Assembly: GCA_019058275.1 (NCBI GenBank)
Contig: JAHLVW010000066.1
Location: 1-64,000, forward strand
From: Candidatus Heimdallarchaeota archaeon
GTDB lineage: Archaea; Asgardarchaeota; Heimdallarchaeia; JABLTI01
DNA: 64,000 nt
Direction of reading: 5' to 3'
Under the pieces are notes generated by a model that saw nothing but the letters and a program-made list of their open reading frames with translations, was not told the DNA's origin and made no database searches. Each line of letters opens with the position of its first letter. Position 1 is the first letter of the stretch. Both the position numbers and the translations under genes were made by a program. Shown here one piece after another: positions 1 through 9,030 of the stretch.

Positions 1-501
1 GTCATAATGGTTACTGGTGATAATAAAAGAACAGCTGAAGCGATTGCTAAGCAAGCTGGTATAGACAGAGTCTTTGCAGAGGTTTTACCAGAAGAGAAAG
101 CTAATATTGTTAAAGAAATTCAAAAAGAAAATCGAAAAGTTGGTATGGTTGGAGATGGAATAAATGATGCTCCTGCTTTAGCACAAGCAGAAATTGGTTT
201 TGCTGTTGCATCTGGAACAGATGTTTCCATAGAAACTTCTTCTGTAACTTTAATGAGAAGCGATTTAACTCAAGTAGTAGATGCAATTGAATTAAGCGAC
301 GAAACACTGAAAATTATAAAACAGAATCTTTTATGGGCATTTCTCTTTAATACTATAGCAATTCCAGTGGCAGCAATTGGTTTACTTAACCCAATGATTG
401 CTGCAGCAGCTATGGCTTTTAGTTCTGTTTTTGTAGTAACAAATTCATTACGATTAAAATGGTTCAAACCAAAAATAAATCCAAATAGTACTTCCAAATG
501 A
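1..501 (+). CDS. Copper-type (P1B) P-type ATPase, C-terminal part
   Basis: This is the 3' end of a heavy-metal-transporting P-type ATPase that begins before the window; the frame is open from base 1. Counting from the ATG at 7, it holds the TGD hinge (residues 3-5), the GDGINDAP motif of the phosphorylation-domain core (about 49-56) and the last two membrane helices (about 108-124 and 128-148). The final helix carries M-x-x-S-S followed by NSLRL, the arrangement typical of Cu(+)-exporting CopA-type pumps. It would export Cu(I) or Ag(I) across the cytoplasmic membrane at the cost of ATP. The N-terminal metal-binding domains and the CPC helix lie outside the window, so the metal is inferred from the last helices only. 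The next gene starts about 140 bases downstream on the same strand. Confidence 0.9.
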   Translation, partial: VIMVTGDNKRTAEAIAKQAGIDRVFAEVLPEEKANIVKEIQKENRKVGMVGDGINDAPALAQAEIGFAVASGTDVSIETSSVTLMRSDLTQVVDAIELSDETLKIIKQNLLWAFLFNTIAIPVAAIGLLNPMIAAAAMAFSSVFVVTNSLRLKWFKPKINPNSTSK

Positions 502-638
502 TTATTTCTCATAAATTATCCATAACAGCAAGCTTAATTTATCTAAAGCAATTAGAATCTGTTATTGAATGGGTTGTATAACCTTTTCAGAGATACAAAA
601 CATTTGGCGTGAAGGTATTGAGTGATCAAGGATCAATA

Positions 639-1790
639 ATGGTAAAAACATTAAGGTGTCCATCATGTGGTGCACCGATGAGACCTTCGGCGGAATCTCT
701 TCTAACAATCTGCAATTTTTGTGGAGATATTGTTGCTGAAAGTCATATCACTCCTCACGTAATAATAAAACCATTACCTTTAACACCTCCAGAAGGAGCT
801 GGTCATGTTAAGAAGATGGAATTAATTCTAGTACCATTCTTTGAAGTAAAAGCTGAAGTCGATGTAGACGCTCGTGGGTATCAACGAAGAGAACGTACTG
901 AAACCAAAACTGTACGACGTGGTGGGAAAACCTACACAGAATCTAAAACTATCGTTGAATATCGACCTTGGAGAATTCAACATCATGGTAACCATTCCGT
1001 AAGATTTCTTGCCAGACAAGAAGTTACAATGTTTGGTGCTAATGAATTAATATCTTCTGTTACAAGAAACAGAGGTGGAGAATCTGTTCCATTTAGTCCT
1101 GATTTTGTTAAGAATCTAGTTAACAGAGATGTAGGACAAGACATGGTCGCTTTAAGCCCAGAATGGGACCAAAGTGAAGCTTCTAAGAAAGCCGGTGAAG
1201 TAGTCTACGAAGCAGCTTATCAGAAAGCCAAATCTGAAATGCATGAAGTTTTTGATACAAAAGTCAATTTCAAACCCCTTTCAAAACCAACTTTATTGCA
1301 TGAACCACTTCTGCTAATTAGACGAAAAATTCAAGGACGCTCTTATAGAGCAGCCTATCAATGGGGTAGTGGTCAATTATTACGAGAGGAACAGCCAATT
1401 AAGAATAGAGGATTAATGATGTTCATTGCACTTCTAGGATTTGTAGCAGCTCCAATATTAACACAATTGGGTTTTAATTTCTATAACCAAAGTGCAGACG
1501 AACAGACATGGTTGCTTATAGTTTTCATAGTACTTGCTCTTGCAGGTGTAATTGTAGGAATTGTCCTGATGGTAAGAGTGTACAAACCGCATAAAATAAA
1601 ATCGAGTGGTGCAGGTGTAAGTCTATTTGACTTCCAAATGCTTCCAGCACAAGAAGTTGAGAGTTTGCAAACACAACAACAATCAACAGGTCAAGCGCCT
1701 GTTGCGAGATTTTGTCCAAAATGTGGTGATCCACTTGAACAGAACCAACAATTCTGTGAGAAATGTGGATTCCGAATGGATGGGAGATGA
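639..1790 (+). CDS. Membrane protein with N- and C-terminal zinc ribbons
   Basis: I do not recognise a named family. Counting from the ATG at 639, there is an N-terminal zinc ribbon (CPSC at 7-10, CNFC at 25-28), a large soluble region of about 220 residues, two hydrophobic helices (about 258-280 and 290-314) and a C-terminal double-CxxC ribbon (C359, C362, C373, C376) of the zinc-ribbon kind often seen on archaeal membrane proteins. An in-frame GTG at 609 would add ten residues, but the ATG puts the ribbon right at the N-terminus, as in the next gene. It lies six bases upstream of a shorter protein of similar plan (ribbon, soluble domain, two C-terminal helices). The two are probably co-translated and work together at the membrane. 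Function unknown. Confidence 0.75.
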   Translation: MVKTLRCPSCGAPMRPSAESLLTICNFCGDIVAESHITPHVIIKPLPLTPPEGAGHVKKMELILVPFFEVKAEVDVDARGYQRRERTETKTVRRGGKTYTESKTIVEYRPWRIQHHGNHSVRFLARQEVTMFGANELISSVTRNRGGESVPFSPDFVKNLVNRDVGQDMVALSPEWDQSEASKKAGEVVYEAAYQKAKSEMHEVFDTKVNFKPLSKPTLLHEPLLLIRRKIQGRSYRAAYQWGSGQLLREEQPIKNRGLMMFIALLGFVAAPILTQLGFNFYNQSADEQTWLLIVFIVLALAGVIVGIVLMVRVYKPHKIKSSGAGVSLFDFQMLPAQEVESLQTQQQSTGQAPVARFCPKCGDPLEQNQQFCEKCGFRMDGR

Positions 1791-1796
1791 TAAGAA

Positions 1797-2768
1797 ATGG
1801 TCATAGATCAACAATCAAAGAAAATTCAATGTGGATATTGTCAAGCAGAAAATAACATTTCACCCTTTGCTTCTGTAGTAACTTGTGAGTTTTGTGGTAC
1901 TCCAAATGAATTACTAACTGGTAAAACATTTCAAAATCATCATATGCTCTCAGTTTATTTCAGCGGTTCTGAGTTAACCGAATTAATACCTCAATATTTA
2001 TCGAAATTTGTTGGAGTTCCAAGCGATTTCGCTGATAAAGCGATTTTTAAAGAATTTGAACTTCGTATGATGCCTTTCTGGGTTTTCAACTTTCATGGAT
2101 ATACTGAGTATCATGGTATAGGTAAATTCTGTACACCAGTTCATAGTGGACATTGGAATCGAACAATAAATACTGGAAATCGTCCTGAACGAGGTTCGAT
2201 AGACCTGGATCAAACATGTCTTATTTTTGGATATAAAGAACAATACAAAGAAATCAGGGATGAGAAAATACCTGTAGGTTCAAAGGACGCATTTGATATC
2301 AATGCTGTTAATAGAGAAGGTGGAAGAATATACGATACAGAAATTGGTTATGAAGAAGCTTATAGTTTTGCTGAAGCTCAAGTGAAAAATCGTCATAATC
2401 AATTGATTTACAGAGAAATACACAAAGTCGATGGCATAAGACAAGATATACAAATGAAAGAAGTTTCTTATCTTCATGTTCCGTTCTATAGAGTAGGATA
2501 TTCCTATGGTAATTGGGATGGTGAAGCATTGGTTGACGCTGCGAGAGGTAAAGTGTTAAGAGCTGAATATCCAGTTTCCAGAGCTCATAGATTCTGGGGA
2601 TTATTTGCAGTTCTTTTTGCTGCTGCCATTATTGTTGGAGCAATTATTCTTATCATCAGTTTGCCTACTTGGCAAATTGCTGGATACGTAGCAGCTGCAA
2701 TATTTGGTGGTCTCTTGATTTTCGGTCTTAAAGAAACATTCACGAAGAAAAAAGTCGCTGCGGAATAA
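1797..2768 (+). CDS. Zinc-ribbon membrane protein, partner of the upstream gene
   Basis: A protein of 323 residues with an N-terminal four-cysteine ribbon (C12, C15, C30, C33), a soluble middle region of about 220 residues, and two hydrophobic helices near the C-terminus (about 265-287 and 290-311) followed by a short lysine-rich tail. Its architecture parallels the preceding gene, minus the C-terminal ribbon, suggesting an old duplication or a two-subunit membrane assembly. The ATG lies six bases after the upstream stop. A hairpin with a T-run follows the stop, so the pair looks like a complete two-gene operon. No catalytic motif is visible, and function is unknown. Confidence 0.75.
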   Translation: MVIDQQSKKIQCGYCQAENNISPFASVVTCEFCGTPNELLTGKTFQNHHMLSVYFSGSELTELIPQYLSKFVGVPSDFADKAIFKEFELRMMPFWVFNFHGYTEYHGIGKFCTPVHSGHWNRTINTGNRPERGSIDLDQTCLIFGYKEQYKEIRDEKIPVGSKDAFDINAVNREGGRIYDTEIGYEEAYSFAEAQVKNRHNQLIYREIHKVDGIRQDIQMKEVSYLHVPFYRVGYSYGNWDGEALVDAARGKVLRAEYPVSRAHRFWGLFAVLFAAAIIVGAIILIISLPTWQIAGYVAAAIFGGLLIFGLKETFTKKKVAAE

Positions 2769-2778
2769 TACAAAATAA

Positions 2779-2810
2779 GGGGGTTATCCCCCCAAACTCT
2801 TTCTTTTTTT
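2779..2810 (+). terminator. Hairpin plus T-run after the zinc-ribbon pair
   Basis: Five G, a four-base TTAT loop and six C form a GC-only stem, followed by a pyrimidine-rich stretch ending in seven T. It sits ten bases after the stop of the upstream gene and well before the next start. Confidence 0.6.
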
Positions 2811-2898
2811 ACAAATTATTATTTGAAAAGGTTCGTTTATCTCTTAAACAACTTTATTTAGATTGTACTTCTGTATAGTTATTATTGAGGAAACAATT

Positions 2899-3717
2899 AT
2901 GAAAATCGGTTACATTCAATTCAGTCCGATTTTTGGCGAAGTACAAAAGAATCTAAATCGCACTATTGAGTTAATCACTAAAGGTAAGGAAGCAGATTTG
3001 CTTGTGCTTCCTGAGTTTTGTACAACAGGTTATCTTTTCATTGACAAATCCGAGCTACAAAGGTTTGGAGAAAATGTCCCTAATGGACCTTCAACAAAAG
3101 CTTGGAGTAAAATCGCTAAAGAAACAAATACTTTTATTGTTGCTGGAATTTGTGAAAAAGTCTCTGATTCCGAGTTTTATAATTCAGCAGTTCTTGTTGG
3201 TCCTGAAGGTTTTATAGATGTCTATCGTAAGATCCATCTATTTAATAATGAAAAAGATTTTTTCAAAGCAGGTAATGGTCCTTTTTAAATCTATGATTTA
3301 GGAGATGCTAAAATAGGTATTATGGTTTGTTTTGACTGGGCTTTTCCTGAAACTGCTAGGATTCTAGCTTTACATGGAGCAGATATCATTTGTCATCCAG
3401 CAAACCTAGTTTTACAATTCTCACAGAAAACAATGCTAGCTCGTTCAATTGAAAATCGTATATTTACAATTACAGCAAATAGGACAGGTAAAGACATTAG
3501 ACCAAACACTCAATTATCCTTTACTGGTTTAAGTCAAATAACTAGCCCCAAAATGGAACTTCTTGCACAATCAAATGAACATGATGAAGATTTAAAAATC
3601 GTCGAAATTGACCCTACGCAAGCAAGAAATAAAATGATTACTGCAAATAATCATCTCTTCTTAGATAGACGTGTTGAATTGTACAATCCCTTATTGAAAA
3701 AAGAAGTTAAAAAGTAG
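2899..3717 (+). pseudogene. Carbon-nitrogen hydrolase (nitrilase family), interrupted by in-frame TAA
   Basis: Read through one TAA at 3286-3288, this is a single 272-codon nitrilase-superfamily protein. The ATG at 2899 is preceded by TTGAGG and begins the usual first beta strand. The catalytic triad is complete across the break: Glu39 (LPEF), Lys111 (YRKIHLF) and Cys144 in MVCFDWAFPE. The stop is codon 130, between GNGPF and IYDLGDAKIGIMVCFDW, where homologues run straight through; both halves are in the same frame, so this is a single-codon nonsense change (for example AAA to TAA). The first half alone lacks the nucleophilic cysteine and cannot be active. Such enzymes hydrolyse amides or nitriles; the substrate is not predictable here. 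Alternatives are stop readthrough or a sequencing error. Confidence 0.8.
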
Positions 3718-3802
3718 TTAATACACATTTTTTGTAGCTAGTTTTAAAAGCGAATGCATGAAGAATTATCATAATTAATGAGTAATATTAGAAGGAATAA
3801 AC

Positions 3803-4726
3803 ATGGCAATCCTCATAACCGGTGGTGCAGGTTTTATTGGTTTTCATCTTGCAGAAAGACTACTCGAAGCTGAAAAGAAAATTGTTATCTTTGATCTCAA
3901 TATAGATAAAATCAAAGAAGAAGCAGAGGGATTAATTCTTGAGCAAGGTGATGTTTCAAACATTAAAAGTCTGGAAGAGGTTTTTGAGAAGTATGACTTC
4001 ACTGATGTTTTTCATCTGGCTGCTATTTTACCACCATTAACAGAAGAGGATCCTTACAAAGCTTTCAAGATTAATGTTGAAGGAACAATGAACGTCCTTA
4101 AAACTGCTTGTAAATTTGGTATCAAAACTATGATATATCCAAGTTCAGCAACTGTTTTTGGACCAGATAGAAAGCCACCTTTCACAGAAGCAGATTTGCA
4201 TGATCCATGGACTGTCTATAGTTCTTTTAAAATTTGTACGGAAATTATAGGTTCAATTTATGCGAAAAATTTTGACATTAATTTTAGAGCTGTTCGTTTT
4301 CCTATTGTTATAGGCCCAGGAAGAAAATCATTCTTAGGTATTACACCATATCCAACTCAAATGGTAGAGGAATCTGTTAAAGGAAAGCCTTATACTGCTG
4401 AGATTCCACCTGATACAAAACTACCTATTATTTATGTAGATGATGCTGTACAAATCCTGATTAATCTTTGGCGTAGCAAAGACATTAATTTTGAAATAAT
4501 CAATGTTGATGGATTGTGGGTTACTGCAAAGGAAATTGCTGATGGTATTAAGAAAATCATACCTTCTGCTGAGATCACTTTCAAACCAGTAAAGAATGTA
4601 TACGTACAACAAATTCTTTCTGGTGTAAAAAAACAGAAAGAAGAAGCAAAATATGGTCTTAAGGGTAAAAGATTGTTAGATGAGATACTACAAGAGTATA
4701 TCTCAAGAAGTTCAGATGAAAAATAA
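3803..4726 (+). CDS. NAD-dependent epimerase/dehydratase (extended SDR)
   Basis: A 307-residue extended short-chain dehydrogenase. The Rossmann motif GGAGFIG is at residues 7-13, with Asp31 at the end of strand 2 favouring NAD(H), and the catalytic pair is Tyr139 and Lys143 in YSSFK. The region around TPYPTQMVEESVKGKPY followed by DTKLPIIYVDDA resembles the substrate region of SDR-type L-threonine 3-dehydrogenases as much as nucleotide-sugar epimerases, so substrate is open. The ATG is preceded by AGAAGGAA. It stands alone between the broken nitrilase gene and the Nog1-like GTPase, each separated by more than 60 bases. Confidence 0.82.
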   Translation: MAILITGGAGFIGFHLAERLLEAEKKIVIFDLNIDKIKEEAEGLILEQGDVSNIKSLEEVFEKYDFTDVFHLAAILPPLTEEDPYKAFKINVEGTMNVLKTACKFGIKTMIYPSSATVFGPDRKPPFTEADLHDPWTVYSSFKICTEIIGSIYAKNFDINFRAVRFPIVIGPGRKSFLGITPYPTQMVEESVKGKPYTAEIPPDTKLPIIYVDDAVQILINLWRSKDINFEIINVDGLWVTAKEIADGIKKIIPSAEITFKPVKNVYVQQILSGVKKQKEEAKYGLKGKRLLDEILQEYISRSSDEK

Positions 4727-4789
4727 TGTTAACATTTCAATATGTTTTTTTATCCAACTTATTGAAGTACACTAGAAGGTGTTATAGCT

Positions 4790-5908
4790 TTGAGTCAATT
4801 TAGAAAAATCCCATACATTCCAACAGCAGATAAATTAGCAGATATGGTATTTTCTAAATTAAAAAAGATTCGAGTTGATGCTCCAAGGAAAATCAAAATG
4901 AAGCGATCTGAAATATCTTTCTATAAAACCCTTTACTTTAGACAATTCAGATTTATTTTTCCAGAATTTGATACAAAATTAACAGATATAGCTAACAGTT
5001 TTCCATTTATTGAGGAATTACATCCCTTTCATAAAGAACTGATCGAAGTATTGTTTGGCATAGAGAAAATACGTACTTCTCTTTCAAGGATAAAGAATAC
5101 TCGAAAATCTCTTAGGAGTATTGAAAGAGACGTTTCGAAAAAATTAGGTATTTGTGAATTTACTGAAGAAGCCAAAAAAATTAGAAGAGAAGCTATTGGT
5201 CGTATTGGTTCAACTATAAAGAAGCTAGAACAACCATTGAATGATTTGATTGAAGCAAAAATACAATTATCTAAAGTACCCGATTTTAATTTATTTGAAA
5301 AAACTATTGCATTCGCTGGTGCTCCTAATGCAGGAAAATCCAGTTATGTTAAAATCGTTTCAACTGGAAAACCAGAAATTGCTGCTTATCCATTTACAAC
5401 AAAAGAACTAAATTGTGGCCATAGGAAACATGGTTTTGAAGCTATACAACTTGTTGATACACCTGGTCTTTTAGACAGACCATTACATGAGAGAAATGAA
5501 ATTGAAATGAGAAGTATCTTAGCACTAAAACATTTTGCTGATTACATAATTTTCTTGTATGATCCTACAGAAGGTGCTCCTTTGACATTACAGCAGCAAC
5601 TAAATCTTTGTAATGAAATTAAAGAAATATTTCCCAACATACCAATCTTGACGTTAATCAATAAGAAAGACATTCTAACCAAAAACCAATTAGCAAATGC
5701 AGAAGCATTGTTGGGGAAACTTGAAACAATTTCTACACTTGAAAACAACAAGAAACAATTAGAAGACATAGTCTTAATGGTAACAGAAAAAATATCTGAA
5801 AAGAAGTTATATGTAAGACCAGAAGAAATTGAAAAAATAGAAGAAGCTCCTCCAAAATCCAAAAAAGAGGGAGAAATTGAGTGGATATTCTTTGACGAAG
5901 ATGATTAG
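4790..5908 (+). CDS. Nog1-like OBG-family GTPase
   Basis: A 372-residue GTPase of the Obg/Nog1 class. An N-terminal helical region of about 165 residues precedes the G domain: G1 GAPNAGKSS at 177-185, G3 DTPG at 223-226 and G4 NKKD at 291-294. The helical N-domain and the start with a basic helix match archaeal Nog1-like proteins; eukaryotic Nog1 acts in 60S ribosomal subunit assembly, and a role in large-subunit maturation is inferred from that. The start is TTG at 4790 behind GAAGGTG. The 3' end overlaps the RtcA start by eight bases, implying translational coupling and a shared RNA/ribosome theme. Confidence 0.85.
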   Translation: MSQFRKIPYIPTADKLADMVFSKLKKIRVDAPRKIKMKRSEISFYKTLYFRQFRFIFPEFDTKLTDIANSFPFIEELHPFHKELIEVLFGIEKIRTSLSRIKNTRKSLRSIERDVSKKLGICEFTEEAKKIRREAIGRIGSTIKKLEQPLNDLIEAKIQLSKVPDFNLFEKTIAFAGAPNAGKSSYVKIVSTGKPEIAAYPFTTKELNCGHRKHGFEAIQLVDTPGLLDRPLHERNEIEMRSILALKHFADYIIFLYDPTEGAPLTLQQQLNLCNEIKEIFPNIPILTLINKKDILTKNQLANAEALLGKLETISTLENNKKQLEDIVLMVTEKISEKKLYVRPEEIEKIEEAPPKSKKEGEIEWIFFDEDD

Positions 5909-6974
5909 AATTGATGGAAGTATGCTAGAAGGTGGTGGCTCCATTGTCAGGAATTCCATCGCTCTATCTGCTTTATTTAACACTCCAATTGAACTCTACA
6001 ATATACGAGCAAAGCGGTCAAAACCTGGTTTGAGAAATCAACATACCTACGCAATAAAAGCAATCAGCGAAATTTGTAATGCCAAAGTTGAAGGATTAAG
6101 AGTAGGTTCAGAGCAAGTTAAATTCTATCCGGGTAAAATTCAAAGTGGAGAATTTAAAATAGACGTAAAAACTGCTGGAAGTTTAACATTATTACTACAA
6201 GCCATTATTCCAGTAGCAGCTCATGCACCTGATCCTGTTAAATTGCTGATGAAAGGTGGTACAGATGTTCCCATGGCACCTCCTTACGATTACATGCATC
6301 ATGTATATGTTCCAATAATGAAGCAAATTGGTGTTGAGATTACTTTATGTTTTGGTCGAAGAGGTCACTATCCCAAAGGTGGAGGAACCCTTTCTTGTGA
6401 TATTGAGCCTGTTTTACGAATGAAACCCATTGAATATAAATTCGATAAACCTCAAAAAATAAAGTGCATCTGTGGGAAAGCACATGTAGTCCAATTACCT
6501 AAACATATAGCTGATAGAATGATCTCAGCAGCAATTAAAAAGTTGAAAGAACATAATCTCGAAGTTGATGTTATTGAGAGAGATTGCCCCGAACCAAAAT
6601 ATGATACACATGTTGGTCCTGGTACTGGGATAACTTTATGGGCATGTACAAATCATGGAACAATACTCGCAGGAGATGGATTAGGTAAAAGGGGCTTGCT
6701 AGCAGAAAAAGTAGGTGAAACTGCTGCGACAAATCTTATCTCACAAATTAAATCAGAACGACCAATCGATTATCACCTGGCAGATCAACTTATTATTTGG
6801 ATGGCTATCTCCGACTTTCCATCTGTGGTTGACACATGCAAGATTACTCTTCATACATTAACAAATATAGAAATCATAAAGCAAATTTCTAATGCTGAAT
6901 TTACTATTGAAGGTTCAGAGGGTAATCCTGGTATAATATATTGTGAACCTAATTATATACGAAAATCAAACTAA
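5901..6974 (+). CDS. rtcA: RNA 3'-terminal phosphate cyclase
   Basis: RtcA converts RNA 3'-phosphate ends to 2',3'-cyclic phosphates using ATP. The protein opens with IDGSMLEGGGSIVR, the family signature, has GSLTLLLQAIIP in the middle, a KGGG nucleotide-binding turn, and near the C-terminus HLADQL, whose histidine (about residue 292) matches the adenylated catalytic histidine of known RtcA enzymes. The length of 357 residues is normal. The ATG at 5901 overlaps the end of the Nog1-like gene. An upstream TTG in the same frame would add eight residues but lies inside the GTPase gene and is unlikely. Confidence 0.93.
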   Translation: MIRIDGSMLEGGGSIVRNSIALSALFNTPIELYNIRAKRSKPGLRNQHTYAIKAISEICNAKVEGLRVGSEQVKFYPGKIQSGEFKIDVKTAGSLTLLLQAIIPVAAHAPDPVKLLMKGGTDVPMAPPYDYMHHVYVPIMKQIGVEITLCFGRRGHYPKGGGTLSCDIEPVLRMKPIEYKFDKPQKIKCICGKAHVVQLPKHIADRMISAAIKKLKEHNLEVDVIERDCPEPKYDTHVGPGTGITLWACTNHGTILAGDGLGKRGLLAEKVGETAATNLISQIKSERPIDYHLADQLIIWMAISDFPSVVDTCKITLHTLTNIEIIKQISNAEFTIEGSEGNPGIIYCEPNYIRKSN

Positions 6975-7031
6975 ATCATATTTAGAGTAAGATTATTTAC
7001 TAAAAACATCTCAAATAATAATTGTAATTTA

Positions 7032-7415
7032 ATGGTGTCTAAAATGTATGAAATTACTCCTGAAGATGAAAAGAAACTAGCAAAATTAAGTCCATATCAA
7101 CAAGCTATTTTACGTATTCTTGCTGAAGTTCCCAAAGGAAAAGTAGTTACTTATGGTGATTTAGCCAATGAATTGGCTAGAAGAGACCCCCACTGGAAAG
7201 CTACTGCTAGAGCTGTTGGTACAACTATGAGGAGAAATCCTTGCGGACCATATATTCCATGTCATAGGGTATTAAAATCAGATGGTAATATAGGCAACTT
7301 CCGGGGTGGGGCTGAAGGAGCAGTAAAGGAAAAAGCTCGAATGCTTAGAGAAGAAGGTGTTGAAGTAGTAAAAGGAAAAATTAATCTGAAAGTATATAGA
7401 CACAAATTTGTTTAA
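7032..7415 (+). CDS. ogt: Methylated-DNA-protein cysteine methyltransferase (AGT)
   Basis: A compact O6-alkylguanine alkyltransferase that removes alkyl groups from O6 of guanine by suicidal transfer to its own cysteine. The active-site motif PCHRV is present with Cys77, preceded by the DNA-binding helix with ARAVGTTMRRNP, and followed by GNFRGG. At 127 residues it is essentially the catalytic C-terminal domain alone, without the N-terminal domain of larger homologues. A second ATG at 7044 is possible. Its stop overlaps by four bases with the stop of the convergent nadM gene. Confidence 0.92.
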   Translation: MVSKMYEITPEDEKKLAKLSPYQQAILRILAEVPKGKVVTYGDLANELARRDPHWKATARAVGTTMRRNPCGPYIPCHRVLKSDGNIGNFRGGAEGAVKEKARMLREEGVEVVKGKINLKVYRHKFV

Positions 7416-7933
7416 CTTTTATCACTAGAAGAAACTGTTTGAATACGAGTTACTCCATCAATCTCATCAATGATTTTTGCTACAGCTTTTGGAATTAATT
7501 GTCTCCAATTTTTTTTTCCACTTATCATTAGTTCTCGAATATGATTTGCACTATATTCTTTTCTTTCATAAAATGGAGTATTTATTACTTCTTTCCCTGC
7601 TTGCTTAAACAGATATTCTGTTAATGGATTGTTTGTATAAACAACATCGAACTTTGGAACTAATCTTGTAATATGTGCAACCCATAATCCATTATCCTTA
7701 ACATCATTTGCTGGAACAATAATTACTCGAGTAATGTCTTTCAATTCATCAACAAGTGAATGACGAATCATATCATACCTTTCTCCAGCAGTAAATGGAT
7801 TATCTTTTTGATGGCTTTGTTGGGATGCAGCAATAATAACTATTAGATCATCAACTTCAGAAAGCATGTATTTTACAGCACTCAAATGCCCCTTATGAAA
7901 TGGTTGAAATCTCCCAACAATCATTCCTCGCAT
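7412..7933 (-). CDS. nadM: Nicotinamide-nucleotide adenylyltransferase, archaeal type
   Basis: NadM joins NMN and ATP to make NAD. The N-terminus holds GRFQPFHKGH at residues 7-16, the nucleotidyltransferase signature with the HxGH motif, and SANHIRELM is the C-terminal substrate-binding element. The length of about 173 residues is right for the archaeal family. I chose the ATG at 7933 because the family starts just before this motif; a GTG at 7948 would add five residues. It converges on ogt with overlapping stops, leaving no room for a terminator between them. Confidence 0.92.
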   Translation of the reverse strand: MRGMIVGRFQPFHKGHLSAVKYMLSEVDDLIVIIAASQQSHQKDNPFTAGERYDMIRHSLVDELKDITRVIIVPANDVKDNGLWVAHITRLVPKFDVVYTNNPLTEYLFKQAGKEVINTPFYERKEYSANHIRELMISGKKNWRQLIPKAVAKIIDEIDGVTRIQTVSSSDKS

Positions 7934-8031
7934 AGTGTTCACGTTCACATTACTATTGATGATGTGTATAATTTACCTATTACATTAATTTATCTTTAGG
8001 GGTAAATAATTTGATAGCAAAGTTCATTATA

Positions 8032-8048
8032 TTAAAAAACTTTATAAG
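8032..8048 (+). promoter_or_regulatory. Likely BRE/TATA of the rpo3 operon
   Basis: An A-run followed by CTTTATAAG, an archaeal TATA-box shape, lies about 95 bases upstream of rpo3 in a 190-base intergenic region shared with the divergent nadM gene. It resembles the elements at 22433, 28076 and 61174. Confidence 0.45.
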
Positions 8049-8141
8049 TCAAATTCAAATTTCGAGAATTGATACTTATCAAGAATATTTCGTCCTTTTC
8101 TTATCAATGAATTTGGACAGAAGATAATGCTGTGATAAACT

Positions 8142-8975
8142 ATGGATATAGAGGTAATTGAAAATAAGGATAACAAACTTCGTTTCATTATACGTGGAAG
8201 TAATTACACCTTCGTAAATGGTTTAAGAAGAACCATTATATCTGAAGTACCTACCTTGGCTATTGAAGATATCATTTTAGTTGAGAATACTTCCCCAGTT
8301 TTAGATGAAATGGTTGCCCATACATTAGGGCTTATACCTCTAACTACTCCAATTGACGAATTCACTGTTGCTAGCGAATGCAAAAATTGTGATGGTGAAG
8401 GGTGTCAATTTTGCTCTATTGCCTTAACTCTCGAAGTTGAAGCTGCAGGTAATGAGACCAAAATGGTCTACTCTAAAGATCTTATTTCAAATGATGATAA
8501 GATAAAGCCAATCTCAGAGAAAATCCCCATTGCTAAACTTGGTGCTGGACAAAAAATCACTTTAGAAGCTATAGCAATGATGGGAAGAGGTAAAGAGCAT
8601 GCAAAGTGGTCACCAGTAGTAACCTGTAGTTATAGATATTATCCTCAAGTTAACCAAGATGTCTCAAAATGTACTGGGTGCATGGAATGTGTAGATGCTT
8701 GCCCTAAAAATATTCTTGAAGTAAAGAAAAAAGTTGTAAAACTTACTAACCCTCTTGAATGTCTTTTATGCGATCTCTGTACAAATGCTTGCAGTTATGA
8801 TTCCTTAAAAATGGGAAATGTAGAAGGAGATTTCATCTTTTTACTAGAAACAACTGGTGTAGTTTCGCCAATTGAAGCATTTAAGAAAGCAACCGAAATC
8901 CTCAAAAGTAAAGCTAAAGACTTCGAGAACGAATACAAAGTTGCTTTAGATAAGTACTCGAAAAAGAAGAAATAA
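8142..8975 (+). CDS. rpo3: RNA polymerase subunit D (Rpo3) with ferredoxin-like domain
   Basis: Subunit D pairs with Rpo11 to form the alpha-like assembly platform of archaeal RNA polymerase. The N-terminal dimerisation region includes NGLRRT at 27-31, and the insert domain carries two complete 4Fe-4S motifs: C177, C180, C183, C187 and C207, C210, C213, C217. Many archaeal Rpo3 proteins have lost one or both clusters. Earlier, C80, C83, C88 and C91 form another quartet that could bind zinc. It heads a block with rpl18e, rpl13 and rps9, the widespread archaeal order. Confidence 0.95.
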   Translation: MDIEVIENKDNKLRFIIRGSNYTFVNGLRRTIISEVPTLAIEDIILVENTSPVLDEMVAHTLGLIPLTTPIDEFTVASECKNCDGEGCQFCSIALTLEVEAAGNETKMVYSKDLISNDDKIKPISEKIPIAKLGAGQKITLEAIAMMGRGKEHAKWSPVVTCSYRYYPQVNQDVSKCTGCMECVDACPKNILEVKKKVVKLTNPLECLLCDLCTNACSYDSLKMGNVEGDFIFLLETTGVVSPIEAFKKATEILKSKAKDFENEYKVALDKYSKKKK

Positions 8976-9030
8976 TTAAGATAATCCTATAAATTGTTTT
9001 CATTAATTGAAGACGGAGGATTGTGAGAAA

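Noticed and set aside
3286..3288. Genetic-code change or stop recoding for TAA
   Set aside because: Two genes contain in-frame TAA, but many intact genes in the window (for example rpl13, rtcA, tldD) end in TAA with a new gene right after, so TAA is a normal stop. Pyrrolysine uses TAG, not TAA.
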